A stretch of 64,000 nucleotides of DNA from Ooceraea biroi (taxonomy: Eukaryota; Arthropoda; Insecta; Hymenoptera; Formicidae). Positions 1-13,553 of the stretch are shown here, piece after piece. The notes below the pieces were generated by a model. It was not told where the DNA came from, searched no databases, and was given only the letters and a program-made list of their open reading frames with translations. Location of the stretch: contig NC_039507.1 of assembly GCF_003672135.1 (NCBI RefSeq), positions 4,665,624 through 4,729,623 on the forward strand, read 5' to 3'. Each line of letters begins with the position of its first letter. The first letter of the stretch is position 1. The position numbers and the translations under genes were made by a program.

Positions 1-3000
1 AACTGCAATACTCCAGCTAACATACAGTTTGCTTTCATAATCTGCCCGGGGCTAACTGTAACTTTATATTATTCCCCTTTTTATTTTTGCACGGGAGAAT
101 TTGCTGTAGGATTAAATGGATAGTTCCCCGACGCGGGTTTTACACAACTTCACTTTTACAAGCTTTTCGATCGAACTATTACAGACTTTACGCGAGAGAC
201 GTGCCGCATTCTAGGACACTCTGTCATAGTTTTGAAATAATCGATAGTTCTTCGCTGTCGTTAGACCTTCGTGTGATGCGTATGGTAGATATATGAAAGA
301 ATCGTGAAAAAAAATCGTATCTGGGAAGGACATAGCATCCTTGTTACCGTTTTCTTCCTGCATAGCTAGCCACCGGTGGGATCTAGAGCGGTTGGATCAT
401 TGGCACAAGGACGCTTTGATCGTTAAAGTTCTGTGGTAACCAATTAGTCCCGAGACAAACGGCCTCGCTGCGTTCTGCCTCTCCCGCTATTTCTCATTAA
501 TCAAAGTCACACTAACGAAGATGATGATTTTCGATAGTACCGTATTGCCTTCTGTGGTTGGACAGTTGTCGTTCTCAACGATACCGTACCGCATGGCACG
601 ATACCGTAGCGAGAGCCGACGACTACAAGCAGTTTACACTCGTTAGGCGAAGTTAAAGAAACGATCAGCGATGCGTTAAAGAGGCTTTTCATCGCGTCAT
701 GATTAATGTATCTGCGGGAGTACCGCAGCTGAAGATGCTATAATCGTTGAACGTTCGGGTAAATTCGAATCAAAGCTATTTCCCAAGATTAACTTGTCCG
801 AGAAGTATAGGTATACCTAATAAATGCGTATCCGATACAAGCATCTGGAAAAGTGAATGATTAAATTTATATTCTCCGCAATTATGAAAAGAAACGCTAC
901 GTCATGATAGAGTTTCATAATTCTACTGCCTAACAATGCATCATCAATTATTCTTTCTGTACGTTTCTTAGGTACGTTAAGAACGACAATGCTGACAATT
1001 CAGACTTAATTTACTTAATTTTGCATTTGGTGTCAAAGCACAAATTAAAAGTTTATGTAAACAATACAGAGGTACTTTGATTGATGGGAAAGAAAATTAA
1101 CGAGCAGAAAGGTATAAAGACTGGGATAAGATTACCCCGTACATTGCAGTGTTTGACCATGTAAAACCTGGATTTAGCACAGGCGCGTTTAACGGTAGCG
1201 ATTGATTTAATTATTATCCGCCGTGGCCGGCGGCTTTATTGCACCAACCTGCACCCACGCAGTCTCCGATTAGCGGAGACGGCGACGATCTAGGGCAATA
1301 CCGATCTCTCGATTAGAAGTTCAATGGTCACCGAGCGCACCGGTCATTACCCGGAATTAACGTGCTCCAGTTCTACAGCCGCGAACGGGGCCTGCTAGGC
1401 ATCCTACGTGATCGAAAGTCCACCGGTCGATAATCAGTCATACTCCTTATTGCACTATGCACAGCAGGCGTAAATGTCAGCGGACCAAGATCTTGACTAA
1501 AATTACTGTCGGAAGCTCGGCAGGTAGAGAACCAGTAAAAGTATCGACGGGCTCATTACAATGTTGTGCAGCCAGGTGCACCTTACAGCGCGCTGGTGTA
1601 ACATAGCAAATTGCTTGCTACCACCATCGCGATGGCGACTAAGACAAATTTTATTGAATCCATTTCGAAATGTCCGCATACCTCACTTTGCATACGAGTA
1701 CGGCTACGCCGCGGGGACGCATAAAAACGGACCAAGCGTGTCGCGGACCAGACTCTCGTTCTCTCGCCTCGCCGTGACAATCGTTTTTATTTTTAGCACG
1801 GCAGGAGGTTCGGCGGAAAAGCGGATAGCGTATCGCGCATTGTGCGACTCGTTAGCCCGTACCCGGTGGGTGCAGCTCACGAGCGTATATATACGTCGCA
1901 GAGGTTGAATGATCCGTGGCGGGTGTAAGCGCGGCGTCGTCATCGGCTACCGTTTGATAGGCGGCCGGCCGATCAAGAATGCGCCCGACGCATTTACGCG
2001 CGTGAGTGTTGCTCTCTCTTTCTCTCACGCGTGGGACAAGAGGCATAATATGCGTGCCAAGGCTCACGAGTCACGCACGATACCGCGGTTCACGTGATCC
2101 GCACGATAGCGCGAACTCTTGTCCTGCCCCGCCACCTTAAGCGTTACGCACGTGTGCGGGGACTGCAAGGCGATGAGATGCGCGTGCGAGTGCGTGTACA
2201 CGCGCGCACGTATGCACGTACGTATGCAACGGTCGTCGCTGAGAAGCGCGTACTTTCACACGCGATCCTGCCATATCTCCTCGCGTCCTTGTTGATTTTT
2301 CTCTCGGCACGGTTAGAGGATAATAAGCGATAAATTTACGCCGTTCGCGTGTATCTCGATGCACTTTCATGACCCGCGATGCATCATTTCGGAGATAAAT
2401 CCGCCGGCACGTCGCGGCCGTGTCGAAAACACACAGGAGGATATTTTGAAATAGGATCGCCGTGGTAGCGTTTGTAACGGAATGTTACTTATCGCTTTCA
2501 CAACGTCGCCATTTCGATGGTGGTATGTGGAGACAAATATGTTTACCAAAAAATCAGATTTTAAAATAAATGTGAATAAATAATAAAATATATAAAGATT
2601 GGAATACCTATTACATCGGTAGTTTGATATAGTTACATAACGCATATTGATAAATGATCGAAAGTGAAGAAGAAAAGGAATTAAAAGTTTTTAATACTTG
2701 TATAAACTATAATTATCATACATATATTTTATTGACGTAATGCTTCAATAATAAAATTTGAACACATGTTTCCGCTTTATTTCCGCACGCTGCTAGATAT
2801 AAACAGATAGGGCAAGTAGCTACATACTTTAGCCTTCATAAGCCTAGCTGTGCAAACAACGGCTTCTTTGAGCGACAGATTTGGTCCTTGCGTTGACAAG
2901 TATTTAGAAAAACGCGAGTTGCACAGAAATTGCCGAGCTTCGCTCAACATTTCGCGTTCACGAACAAGTCCTCATTTTTTCGCGTCGAGACCCACGGTGA

Positions 3001-6000
3001 ACGCAGTTCGTTACACATCAATCACTCTACTTCGCGAGACCGTTTCAGTAATACCTCCTCAGCAGGTCGCCGCGTACTGTTTCCAGCAGCGGATAGCGCG
3101 TTTCAGATTTTACCGAGCGATATATATGTAAATTTGCAGAAAACCGGCCGGCGTTTACGACGTAGTTATACTATGGATTTGTTTGGAGAATCATGCGCGC
3201 CCAAGACTTTGTTCTGCTTTCGCAGAGAAGCGCGCCTCGCGTGAATCCAAACGTGTTGCTCGCTACGGCGGTCTAAGTTGTAATAACTGACGATTCCTCG
3301 CGGAAACGATTTGTCAGCAAAACTGATGATTAGAAAGCACGTACGAATTAAAGCAGTATTAGAGTACAATCTATTACATGAGGGGTCCCTAATCGGTAGT
3401 TGCTAATCCATACTTTACCACACTGCTATTAGCCTACGAATCGCCTTCGTCATAGGCGGCAAAGCATAAACGAAGCGCGCTTTCACGCGGGTTTGAAGCT
3501 TTCGCATGCGTGTAGAAAGCCGGCGCGAACGAACGATCGATCGATCGCACGACATCGGCTATCGTACAATCAGCAATGAAGTATAATACATGCGTGCGGG
3601 AGGACAAACGGGTTGACTCGAGGGGATCCGGTGAAAGTGAACGAAAAATGATCTGGTTATCACGAGAAGGAGCTCTCGCGCACACCGGACACTTTCTTTC
3701 GCGTTATGGTGTTGGCACCATCCATGTGCACCATTCGAGTTGCAAAACAGCGGCTGGAGAGAGAGCCTTTCCTTCTGGCCAGTCAGGATAATGAATCGCG
3801 ATCCTAATCGGCTCTCATTAGCACGTCTGACGGAGGCCCCCAACCCAGTTCTGGACAACAAATTATTCTTTATCGACGTTTTTCGACGTCTTCCTTCTTC
3901 CGGCTTATTATTGCAACGCTTTCGCAATGCAACCGTGATCTTCGCCACGCCTATCCTCATTCTTCTTTAAAATTTATGCTCTATTCACAACACATCGTTT
4001 TACACATTTCTATGCAATTCTGAATACTATTTAGAAATTGTGTGTGGAAAACGTGTGAAAAGAAACGAACATACAAATGCAGTTACAAAGCAGCTGTTAC
4101 ACGGAAATTCAATGAAAATGTTGGATAAGATTTATCATGGAATGTGTCAACACGTCAGCTTCGCGTAGTAGTTGGATTAGTTGTAGAAATTATTTGCCGT
4201 AATACCAGTAGAAATAAGTGACAGTTATGACTTTATCTAAACTATACTTCGTCTCGATGTCACTTCAGATTGGCCGATCGAGTGGTAATACCGCACACAC
4301 GTAAACATATTAGATTGCAACTGAAACAATTATCGCTGAACAAGCTAACAGGTCTGAGAGCTGAAAAATTCGGTCAAATATTGTTCACGGCCAAGGTGAG
4401 AAGTTGTCGTAGTCGATTGGATACTCGATTCACGTCCCTTTCACTCCCTCGAGATAGTCTCTTTTCAATATGCTACGCGCGCATATCGTTGCTATTATGG
4501 AACTACTTTCACACGCAGCATCTCGGAGAGGATCTCCAATCCCCGGCGATAGTGGTTACGATGATACTTTTCTTTCTCTCTCTCACACACACTCCGCTAT
4601 GACCGAAGAACATCTCGCAAAAACGCGCAGACGCAGGCTACATCACTTCCTGCTTAATGTAACTTTCTTTGCTCATTCCGCCATAGGTTCTTACCGATCG
4701 TTTAATGACTTCCTCGATATCACTTCACTCGAGGTTACTCTAACATTCGCCTAACTCGCGCGATAGGAATTTTAGCATTCTTGGTTTTGCCATCGAATTT
4801 CGCGAATCAGAAATCAACGTCGCGGCAATGTATACGATAAGAGAAATTAAACGCTCGCGTCCAGTCGCAAGAATCAATTGCGGCAACGTTGGAGATAGGG
4901 CGATTTAATAAATTACGATTCTTGACCAAGTGTCGTTTCAGCCGCGACCAATCTTCACATCGTTGCGCACGATCGAATGTTAATAACTTTAGCATTAATA
5001 ATAATAACGTTGAATAAAACGCGGACATACACGCGTGGATGAGCAGTCGCACAACTCTCGGCGAGTAAAAGATATTCCGGTCTGCCTCGGGCCATGGAGA
5101 AAGTGGTCGGATCTGTTGGACGCACAAAGTCTCATGCGGTTTCTTGCTCTCCCATCCCATCGTCCGTGAATCGTTATCGCAGATCGGATATGCGATTGAC
5201 TGCCGGGTTTCCTATACGCGATGATGTACGACCGTGCGTTTAAGGATCACGAGCACGATGAATGGGCGCGCTCGCGCACCCATCGCTCTTTCGTTGGATA
5301 ACAAATTGCCACCCGTTCATCTAGAATAGCGAATTCCGGAGCGCCCGTCGTGGCTTTCGCATGCATCCGTGCTCCGTAAAACACGGTGGGCCTGCGGTCG
5401 ACTTTTTCCTTTCCGAGGTCGTGGCGCGGGGTTAATATGCCGATAATACGAGGCAATTTGTCAAGAACCGCGATTACCGCGCCAGATCTAAAGTCGCTGC
5501 TCGATTTTGTCGAGAGATACGAGAAAGCGGGAGATTAGGATCGCCGCAGCACGGCAATACGTGTGTACCTCTGTGCAGTTGGCTCGGCAATTTCAAATGG
5601 CTACCGTGGTCCCCCATAATCGGAAGATCGGGACTCCTTGCGCCCATGCTAGTCTAATAACATTATTTTTGCCGGTGATTATCTAATGATACTTTCGAAC
5701 TGCAGTGTGTGTATGCAACACCCGCGCAAAAAGTGTAACAACGTGATGCAAGAGTGTGTGAGTCCAATCGCGTACGTCTGTTCATATACTTCTCTTGCAA
5801 CTTCCCGTATTGGCTTTCTCTTGTAATAATTGAATCTATAAGCGCTGCCCCTTCCTAATTTGCGAAGGCAATTAAAATCCGCCACGCTTGCCATTCGCGC
5901 GCATTCATCGCGATAGTCCGTGTCACTTTGATGTATTATCCCTGCAGTCTAAATGATTTTACACGCAGAGTAAATTGCTTTCGATTTTTCGCGACTGTGT

Positions 6001-6163
6001 ATGAGCGACAAAATAACGCGGACACAAACGTCCGCAGTCGTGGCCTTCGAAGAAAGCGCAGCGCGCTATAACCAGGTACTTTTATTTCTGATAGCGGATG
6101 ACAATTTCCTGGTTACTACGGCAAGCACGTTCCGCTAGTGCGATAAATTACCCGGAGTCACTA
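1..6163. other. Gene-free stretch, mixed composition
   Basis: AT-rich blocks alternate with CpG-rich blocks (about 1.7-2.4, 3.4-3.9 and 5.2-5.6 kb). The CpG-rich blocks keep many frames of 60-130 codons open on both strands at once, as expected by chance. No signal peptide, domain, RNA gene or paired splice sites were recognised. Confidence 0.5.
3532..3548. repeat. Short (CGAT)n palindromic tract
   Basis: Three to four CGAT units (GAACGATCGATCGATCGC), self-complementary. Confidence 0.8.
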
Positions 6164-6232
6164 TTACAAATTACACGTCCTTATATAGGCTCACCAGCTG
6201 GAAAATGTCTCGCTCGCCATTTTCGTCAGCTA
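6164..6232 (+). repeat. Diverged direct repeat, copy A
   Basis: Matches copy B at 6727-6802 at roughly 70% by eye. Shared blocks are TTACAAAT, CACGTCCTTAT, ACCAG, AATGTCTC and CCATTTT, with several small indels. One indel is of four bases, so this is nucleotide-level repetition rather than a conserved reading frame. Confidence 0.5.
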
Positions 6233-6726
6233 TTACGTTCTACGTAGAAGAACACGCGGATGCTATGCGGATGCACGCCAGAAAGAACGCGCTGAGAACT
6301 CCGTGACAAGGCTAATGAGTGCGTTAGATAGAATTCGATGAAGTTCCAATATCTCAGTTCAAGTTCTTCAAAACTGCTTTGCTAGTTCTCATAGATACGT
6401 TGTGCATTGTTTCCAAAATTGTAGATTTTACTCATTCCAAGATAATGAGATTAGAAAATAAATGCCAATCAAAATAGCTATATGTCAAATCATTGTCTCT
6501 TTTATTTAGCGAAGCTATATCATAAAATCTTATCAAAAATACAGAGAAAGTTGTGATTGTAAAAGAAGAAGAGATGCGAGAGCCGTTCAGTTTATCACTA
6601 CTGTATGTAAAACGTTGTAAAAATGCGTGAACGCCTTACCGATCTTTCCGGTTCCTCGATGGTATACGCGGTCGTTTTTCGATCTCGCCCCAAAGGAGCG
6701 ATCGATAAGGCTTGACAAAGCCAACG

Positions 6727-6802
6727 TTACAAATAGCACGTCCTTATTTACGTTAGTTGACCAGACGGGGAATGTCTCTCGGCTACCATTTTTGTTGGTC
6801 GA
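6727..6802 (+). repeat. Diverged direct repeat, copy B
   Basis: Second copy of the segment at 6164-6232, 563 bp further on in the same orientation. No third copy was noticed. It may be an old tandem duplication or two fragments of one interspersed repeat family. Confidence 0.5.
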
Positions 6803-9800
6803 TCAGGCTGCCGCGTGCGTGTGATCCTGACATAAGCCGGGCAGTTGGCGGAGACACAAGTGCCGTTACCTCATCGAGTCGGATTTCTTAAAAGGCACGA
6901 GATATGAGGAACTGGCTTGGCACTCTGACTCCCGTATAAATCGCGCCTCTTACCTTCCTCGCGATCCTTACCTTCCTCCGGCCTCGTGTCCTACGATCGT
7001 TGCGGTTTTTTTTTTTTGTTGAACGTTATGCTGGGAAACCTATTCAGAATCGAGAGCGGGCCGGAATTCATGACTTTCCAATCGCAATGTTGAAATTGTG
7101 GAACGGCCGAAACGCGCGTCGAATTGAGTGCCTTCGTCCGACTGGCACCCACGATTCGCGCTCGCTCGAGTTTGAGCTCGTTAGCTCGGAATTCGACCGA
7201 CTATCGAAATCGGCGGTGCCGGTAATCGTGAGGTGTCGTGCATTTCGAAAGAATCGACGGATACGGAGAGAACCGGAAAAACAAGAGGAACCGCCGGGTC
7301 GGCGCGAAGGCATTTCTAGAACGCGGTTGGTCGGATATTTCGTTCTTTTTTTTTCTTCCTTTGCGAACAACTCCTTTTGGAAGACATATTATTAGGAAAT
7401 TTTGCGCGGCGGCCGCATTCGATCTCCTTTTACGTTGAAGAAGGGTCTCGGTGAACGGCAAATGGTGCAAAACGTACATATTATCCGCGCTCTGCTCTTG
7501 GAACATAAAATAATTCTTTTTGCACTGTGCTGAAATACATGCGGGGAGCGTATGCAACTCGCGTGTAGTTATAAATCATTATCTAGCACCGGTCCGTTCG
7601 CCACCAGTCGGATCCGCGTGCGTACTTATTATCGCGCCGACATCAGAGTTATTCATCCGACAGTCTCCTTAGCGGCTGCTCTTGCGTAAAATGATAAATA
7701 ATCGCATTACGAAAAAGAATTTAAAAAAACACGATATATAATATTTGTCCACGTGAAGCTATTTCTGGATAGGATCGAACGTATGAACCTACTCCGACAG
7801 CAAAACCGCAAAATCGTTGAGATTACAGAGCGGAATATTACAGAGTGATCCAAATGGTTCGACCGCATCCATTACTGCGCGCACTTGTTACACATAATTA
7901 CTTCAAATCATCGGGTAATTTACGTGAGAGTGAAAAACCGTTAAGAACGCACGTCAAGGCTGACATTGATAAACCGGATAGTGCATTAGCTTTTTCCTCC
8001 TTCTACACGCATGATTATAAAGAATGAGCTTGTCCCAGTGATCACAAAAAAGCGTTAATACAAACGCCGCGCACGCAACGTGTATATATAATGACACACG
8101 TATCTAGAAGTCACATACTTTTTTTTCTGCGAGAATAAATCTTTTCATTAATTTGTAAAGCCATCTCGATGTTTCTCTCGAGCGAAGATTTCGTTGGCAA
8201 ATTGTGGCAAATACGTGACGGTGAGCAAAGGAAGAGATGTAAAAGTACACAATTTCTTGGCCAAAGTCGTGCGTCCTGTAAATCCATAATGAATAGAAGG
8301 TAGATTGGCACAGTCAAACGCAAGAGCAACCGACCCGACTCGAATTATACGAGATCGCATGAAAGAACAGAATCAGATCAGGGTGGCAGATAACATGGAT
8401 CGGCGGTGTCTTACAAACGTAATTAGTTATACCAGTTTCTTGTGTGCTATAATTTTGAATCAGATACAGATATGGTTTACATCAAAGCTAAGATCGCCAT
8501 GCCGGCGGACCGATCGCCCCGTATCGTCGATTATCGCAAAGTATTTCGAGGAAATGATCTCCCTGCATCCCAGCCAACCAATTAGAGACGCAATTATAAA
8601 TTTCTCAAAATAGGTAACGTCCGGGATCCCTTCACATTGTGTGACATATAAAACTTTACAAAAAAATGTTACTTTTGCGAAAGATGAGAGAAATTTGATT
8701 GGTCTCGGTCTAACAAGATAATTGCAAAGTAGCTGGCGCTCAAACGACGCTTCGACAATACTTTACGAGATAATTAATTAAAACAGCGTTATGCGCAGTA
8801 AAGTCGCATTTGTAACGGTTGCGTGCCGTAATTTAAATGGAAATTCTCGCTAGGTCGAGTTTTACGAGCCCTTACCCCGCGTCTATTCTCGTTGCTGTCG
8901 TATTGATGCTCGTCGCGTGTATGTTTCCCTTTTGCGCGTACATCTCCGCAACAGCATCCGCTTTATTGATGCATTTTCATCTCTGCGGCTTGCCGCAGGT
9001 TTACGCATATGCACACCGGGACATTCAATTACGCGGCAGCGATGATTCGCGATTGCTCTTGTTAAACAGTCCAGCGAATCAAAGTTCTTACAATATGTAA
9101 TGATGCTGTTAATCGAGTGTAGCGAACGATGCGCCATAAACGTACGTGATGCGGTAATTTCCCGTACACCGATTGCGGAAGATTTGCGGACAAGTATCGT
9201 CGGTGCGCGTAGATCGGTATAAATCAAGTGAGTCAAGGCGATAATCGTATACCTTTTTTCATACTGTTCAGTATTTATGATGACACTTAAGTAGCCGAGA
9301 GCCCGTAACTTCTCCGCGCGGTATTTTTATCGCATCAGGCCATCGGGAGCACGTATAAATTAATAGCCAATCATGCGAGTCTATCTGTGCGATGTCGGTG
9401 ATTACTGTATACAGCATCGTTTATTATCAATCCGTTAATTTCTCCCGTATATGTACGTGCATGTGCGCGTGTATAAGAATACTTGATTGCTAAATATACT
9501 ATTGATATAACAAAAAGCGCCGTTATAATTAATAATAATAACCATAATCCAACAATATTGTTAATTTTAATTTTAATGAAAAAAAAACAAATTTTAGGTA
9601 TATAAGAGAGCATTTATTTAATGCGTTACTTCATTAATGTATCTGTGTATGTTGCATTATTGTCGGAATGGCATGTATTCAATACAGTGTTGTGTCAAAC
9701 AGTTCGCGCAGTTGATGATGTTAAATACATGCCAGTCACGGATTTTCGACTGTTTCGCCGATCGATTGTGTTGGCAAATCGCGGCGGTGCGGTTCATTCG

Positions 9801-10538
9801 AATGCGTGCGGGCGTGCACTTTCTAACTTGAACGTCGGTTCTCGCGGCGTGACTCGCGATTCTTGTTACGGGTGCTTCGCGGTTTTTACGGTATGCATTT
9901 ACCGTCTCGCGCGCGAGCGTCATAGCCTGATTAGCCTGTCGACCTCTCTTCATGCTCCGCGCTTCTCGATAATACGCGCGAGCCGGCATGCGTGCGCTGC
10001 GTGTAATACACCCGATGCGTTTATGCACATGTACGTGCGCGTGTGCGCGACTTACAAGGGAACGAGCGCGTAAACGACCACCGGTTGCACCAGGCACATA
10101 AAATTTACGGTATATAACGTACAAAGGAAGAGAGAGGAAGAGGGAGAGAGAAAGAGATAGCAATAGAGCGCGATGCGCACATACGTAATCATATTAAATG
10201 AATCGGAATGGAATTCCGGAGTAGTCGCGTGCGGCGCGCATCGCTGGTGTCGGTAATCGTCTAGAAATTGCGTAACGCGCAGCAGCGCATCAAAAGCGCG
10301 GCTGGCGCCGAGACGTTCGCCCTGATGCGCAGCGAATCGTCCGACACGCGTCCGATTCCGTGGCAATGCGCTTCGGTAAAGAGCGGCAGGGAACAGATTT
10401 CTTAGCATATAGGATAGATGTACGATACGTCTGGTTATCAGATATCTGGTAAAAAAAGGTGCAATCCTGTCACCCGCGACCGAGTAGATAAATTGCACAT
10501 TGCACCTTAGATACATAAATGTCAGCTCAGTCACATAC
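6803..10538. other. Gene-free stretch with GC-rich patches
   Basis: Contains a T12 tract near 7005-7017 and tandem minus-strand donor-like sequences (GGAAG|GTAAGG and GGAAG|GTAAGA) near 6960-6980 that lack a recognisable exon. An ATG frame at 8837-9100 (+) has a hydrophobic segment but no further support. Overlapping sense and antisense frames of 150-174 codons at 9.6-10.6 kb look like composition artefacts. Confidence 0.45.
10123..10158. repeat. Polypurine tract
   Basis: About 35 nt of nearly pure A/G on the plus strand. It explains the Leu/Ser run of a minus-strand chance frame. Confidence 0.7.
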
Positions 10539-10592
10539 CCTACATCGTGAATTTGTCTTTCCTGCTCCTCGAGCATTTGCCTCGAAGCTTAC
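10539..10592 (-). other. Candidate recursive-splice (RS) exon within a long minus-strand intron
   Basis: The minus strand reads TTATTGTTGCAG|GTAAGC with the junction at 10593/10592. This puts a 3' splice site and a 5' splice site back to back, the zero-length recursive-splice arrangement known from long Drosophila introns. A second strong donor (GTATGTGA) starts at 10538 and would define a 54-nt RS exon. One reading frame through it is open for 18 codons (V-S-F-E-A-N and onward); the others hit stops. It could instead be an ordinary micro-exon or an untranslated exon. The host gene is not identifiable here; a promoter further right on the minus strand is implied. Confidence 0.3.
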
Positions 10593-10712
10593 CTGCAACA
10601 ATAATGTAAGGCATAAATTATTAGACGCCGTAAAACTGGTAGAAATAGAGTGTTTGTTGGAGAAGGTGGACACATGTTCTCACTTGCAACATACTAAGGG
10701 AATAGTAGATAA

Positions 10713-10735
10713 TAGATAGATAGATAGATAGATAG
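10713..10735. repeat. (TAGA)n microsatellite
   Basis: Nearly six uninterrupted TAGA units. Confidence 0.95.
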
Positions 10736-11240
10736 TAGAAGAATTCTTCAGAGCCGAAGCTTTGTGACAAAGAGATATGCAAAGGATATGTAGGTCTTAG
10801 AGAATCAGTAGATGAAGTGCCATATAATGGGAAGGAAGTAACACAGCGCTTTGTTTCGTGCTGTGTGTGGACCGGTTTTATTAACGTCTCTTCTGAAAGA
10901 CGGAGCCCAGTTTCCCACACTTGAAAAGTCTCCTCAGTTACTCAATATATAAAGGACGTAACTTGGAATAAAATTCCTATAATCAAGTGAACTTGAACCC
11001 GGTTCCCCGGGTTTACAAATCTAGATCACACTGCCGCCTAAAGACAAGAGTTAATACATTAAATTTACACGGATTGAACGTCGAAGGAAATCCGATCTCA
11101 ACCTGCTTCAATTTCGCGCACGTCGGAAGTGACTGAGAGCCGAGAGAGGTATTGATGCGTACAAAAGCTCGTTAGGTCATAACGCTGAAGGCGATCAATT
11201 ATTTATCAGGCGTCCCGGCGACTATCGACGATTGCACAGT

Positions 11241-11276
11241 AGAGAAAGAGAGAGAGAGAGAGAAAGAGACAGACAG
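11241..11276. repeat. (AG)n-rich tract with AGAC units
   Basis: Purine-rich GA repeat that decays into (AGAC)n. Confidence 0.9.
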
Positions 11277-13190
11277 ACTTCAGGCAAGCGCGTATCTTGA
11301 CCGCAAGAAAATGCGGAGACAGACAGGTGTCTCTATTACAAGGCAAGCGTACGCGTTCATAGCTGGTTTCACCGGCCAGATTTGTCGGGACAATCACGAT
11401 TTGCATATACAAGTGGCAATGTCGGAACGAAACGTTTCCATGGCCGTTACCGCGAACATTGCAACCTCAATGATCGGCACCGCGGTTCTTGACGGCACGA
11501 ATCGTATGCAACTCTCGCGGTGCAATAGCCGATGCTCTTCTGCGGCACGAAAGGAGTTTATCGGGACCGAGCATGACGACGGTGCTCGTGTCGCAAGAGT
11601 GCTATATCTTGCGCACTCCTAACGCTCGATCCGTGGATAATACCGTGATACACCTTAATTTCTGAATTGTACATTATGCAGATGCACAGATCCACTAGTT
11701 AGAAAATTAAGCATGTAAACATATGCGACGTAGAAAAATATGCAGACACGATTGTAAATTACTGCGTGTCATATATTTGTTACATGATTGAACGCGATAA
11801 GATGAATCCAATGTCAAGAGAAAATCGCAGGTTTTAAAAAGAAGACGTGAGGCATTCCGACTCAGCATGACTCAATTATCGTTCAACCGACCGGTGTGTT
11901 ACGATTTCACCGAAAGTCTTTCCACATTCGGTGGTATTGAATGCTAGTCGAGCCGGTTGAGAGAGCGTTGATACACGGCATATCAAATTCGTTTTCGCAT
12001 CTCTCCGAATACAAATGTTCGTGTTTGTCAAGGAAAACGAGTTGTGGTAACTGGTTCAGCAGGATAATATTTCGCGAACCGGAACGTACGCCGGCGCTAA
12101 ATATATTTCCGATGTTTCGCATCGCGGCGAGAAAGGCTTTCCTTGAAAGCGTAGCAGCGGTGACGCGGCGGAAGGTACGAACTGGATGACGATTCACCAA
12201 TGGCATTTAAGAATTTTATTGTTCGGCAGGAGGACACGTTCTCCTCGTACATAGATACGATTCCTCATAGAAAATCGCTTAATTGGAATATTCTTTGCAT
12301 GCCGCTTCTCTAATGGTCCCAAAGGTCGTCCCTTGCGCAACGATGAGATAGGTAATGACTTGCGAAAGGGATATGCAATCTCAGGGGATAGGGTTCCCTT
12401 GATTGTTTAGTTCATTTCTAAACCATTCTTCGAACGAAGGCAGTCATCCACGCTGCCGAATGCCGCGAAAGCCATGTTAATTGTATAGTCGCCTAAAGGC
12501 GAAATGCGATTGCGAATTCAACCTTTCGTTCAGTTTACAAAATGCATGTAAAACCGATTCTACCACATTTCATTAATTAATTATACAAATTTATGCATAT
12601 CTACAACAATTTGTAAATTTTATTTAAGAATTAATTGTAATTTTTAATTTAACTTTTTAATAAATCGTTTTTTCTAATCAATACATATCAAATACGTTAT
12701 GTACTTATTGTTAATGCACACATTATTTTTGTAACTCTCTTTGTTTTCTTTCTTCTGGAATACTCGAGTGTTTATCTTCGAAATAAGTAATCTGCTATCT
12801 TGGTTATTCCGATGCAATAATTAATATTTAAATATCTAGAAATTACTAAAAATATTACAAAAGGTGTCATAAGACTCATTTATTCGCTCGTTGGCAAAAA
12901 TAGTTTCTATCTTATTGTTAGTGAACACCTGTTGCATGTCACTATATCATTGCCGCGGGTCATGGTTGCTGGTGACAATAATAGTAATTCGCCAGGCGGA
13001 GGTGTCTCGTTGTCCAGGCGGTTCCGCAAATGAACGTGGATTAAATGCACAAGGAAAATGAAATAGTTAGTAGAAAGTTTACATAGTACCAGGATCACCG
13101 AGTAGCGGCATATTAATTACATAGCCGTATTCGTGCGCGTGCGCTACTCTTTATCGTGCATCGTTACTGTAATTTTTTCCTCATAACTTT

Positions 13191-13240
13191 TCATTCTCCT
13201 CTTCTCCCTCTCTCTTTCTTTCCTTCTCTCTATCTTTTTC
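13191..13240. repeat. 50-nt polypyrimidine tract
   Basis: Almost pure C/T on the plus strand apart from two isolated A residues. It could serve as a strong acceptor tract (AGs follow about 25-40 nt downstream), but no coding exon is recognisable beyond it. Confidence 0.7.
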
Positions 13241-13515
13241 GTATAATAAATGCGCCTAGTGTACTCTGCGCGCAGCGAACGCTTTCATGTCGTATCTGAA
13301 TCCTTCGTTGAAAGCTTCGCTCGCCTCTAACAGTTGCTCGCTTCGGATAATCGCAAAAACCAGTTTTGTCAGATGCAAAGCGAGGTCGGGTGATCTATAA
13401 TTAATCGATAAGCAACGTGTGTTGGGTCACTCACATTTAGATCCTGAACTCGGCTCAATGAGAGGTATGCAATGAGCACATACACGTATGAGATCAATAT
13501 CTATTGATTTAAAAA

Positions 13516-13521
<6 letters not shown>

Positions 13522-13549
<28 letters not shown>
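13522..13549. repeat. (AT)n microsatellite
   Basis: Fourteen AT dinucleotides, followed by degenerate GTATACATACACACA. Confidence 0.95.

Positions 13550-13553
<4 letters not shown>

Noticed and set aside
3559..3960. 133-codon minus-strand frame
   Set aside because: Overlaps open frames on the plus strand in CpG-rich DNA and shows no domain or splice support.
9621..10576. Overlapping plus- and minus-strand frames of 150, 168 and 174 codons
   Set aside because: Both strands are open at once in CpG-rich DNA, one frame begins in a polypurine tract (Leu/Ser run), and none has domains or consistent splice structure.
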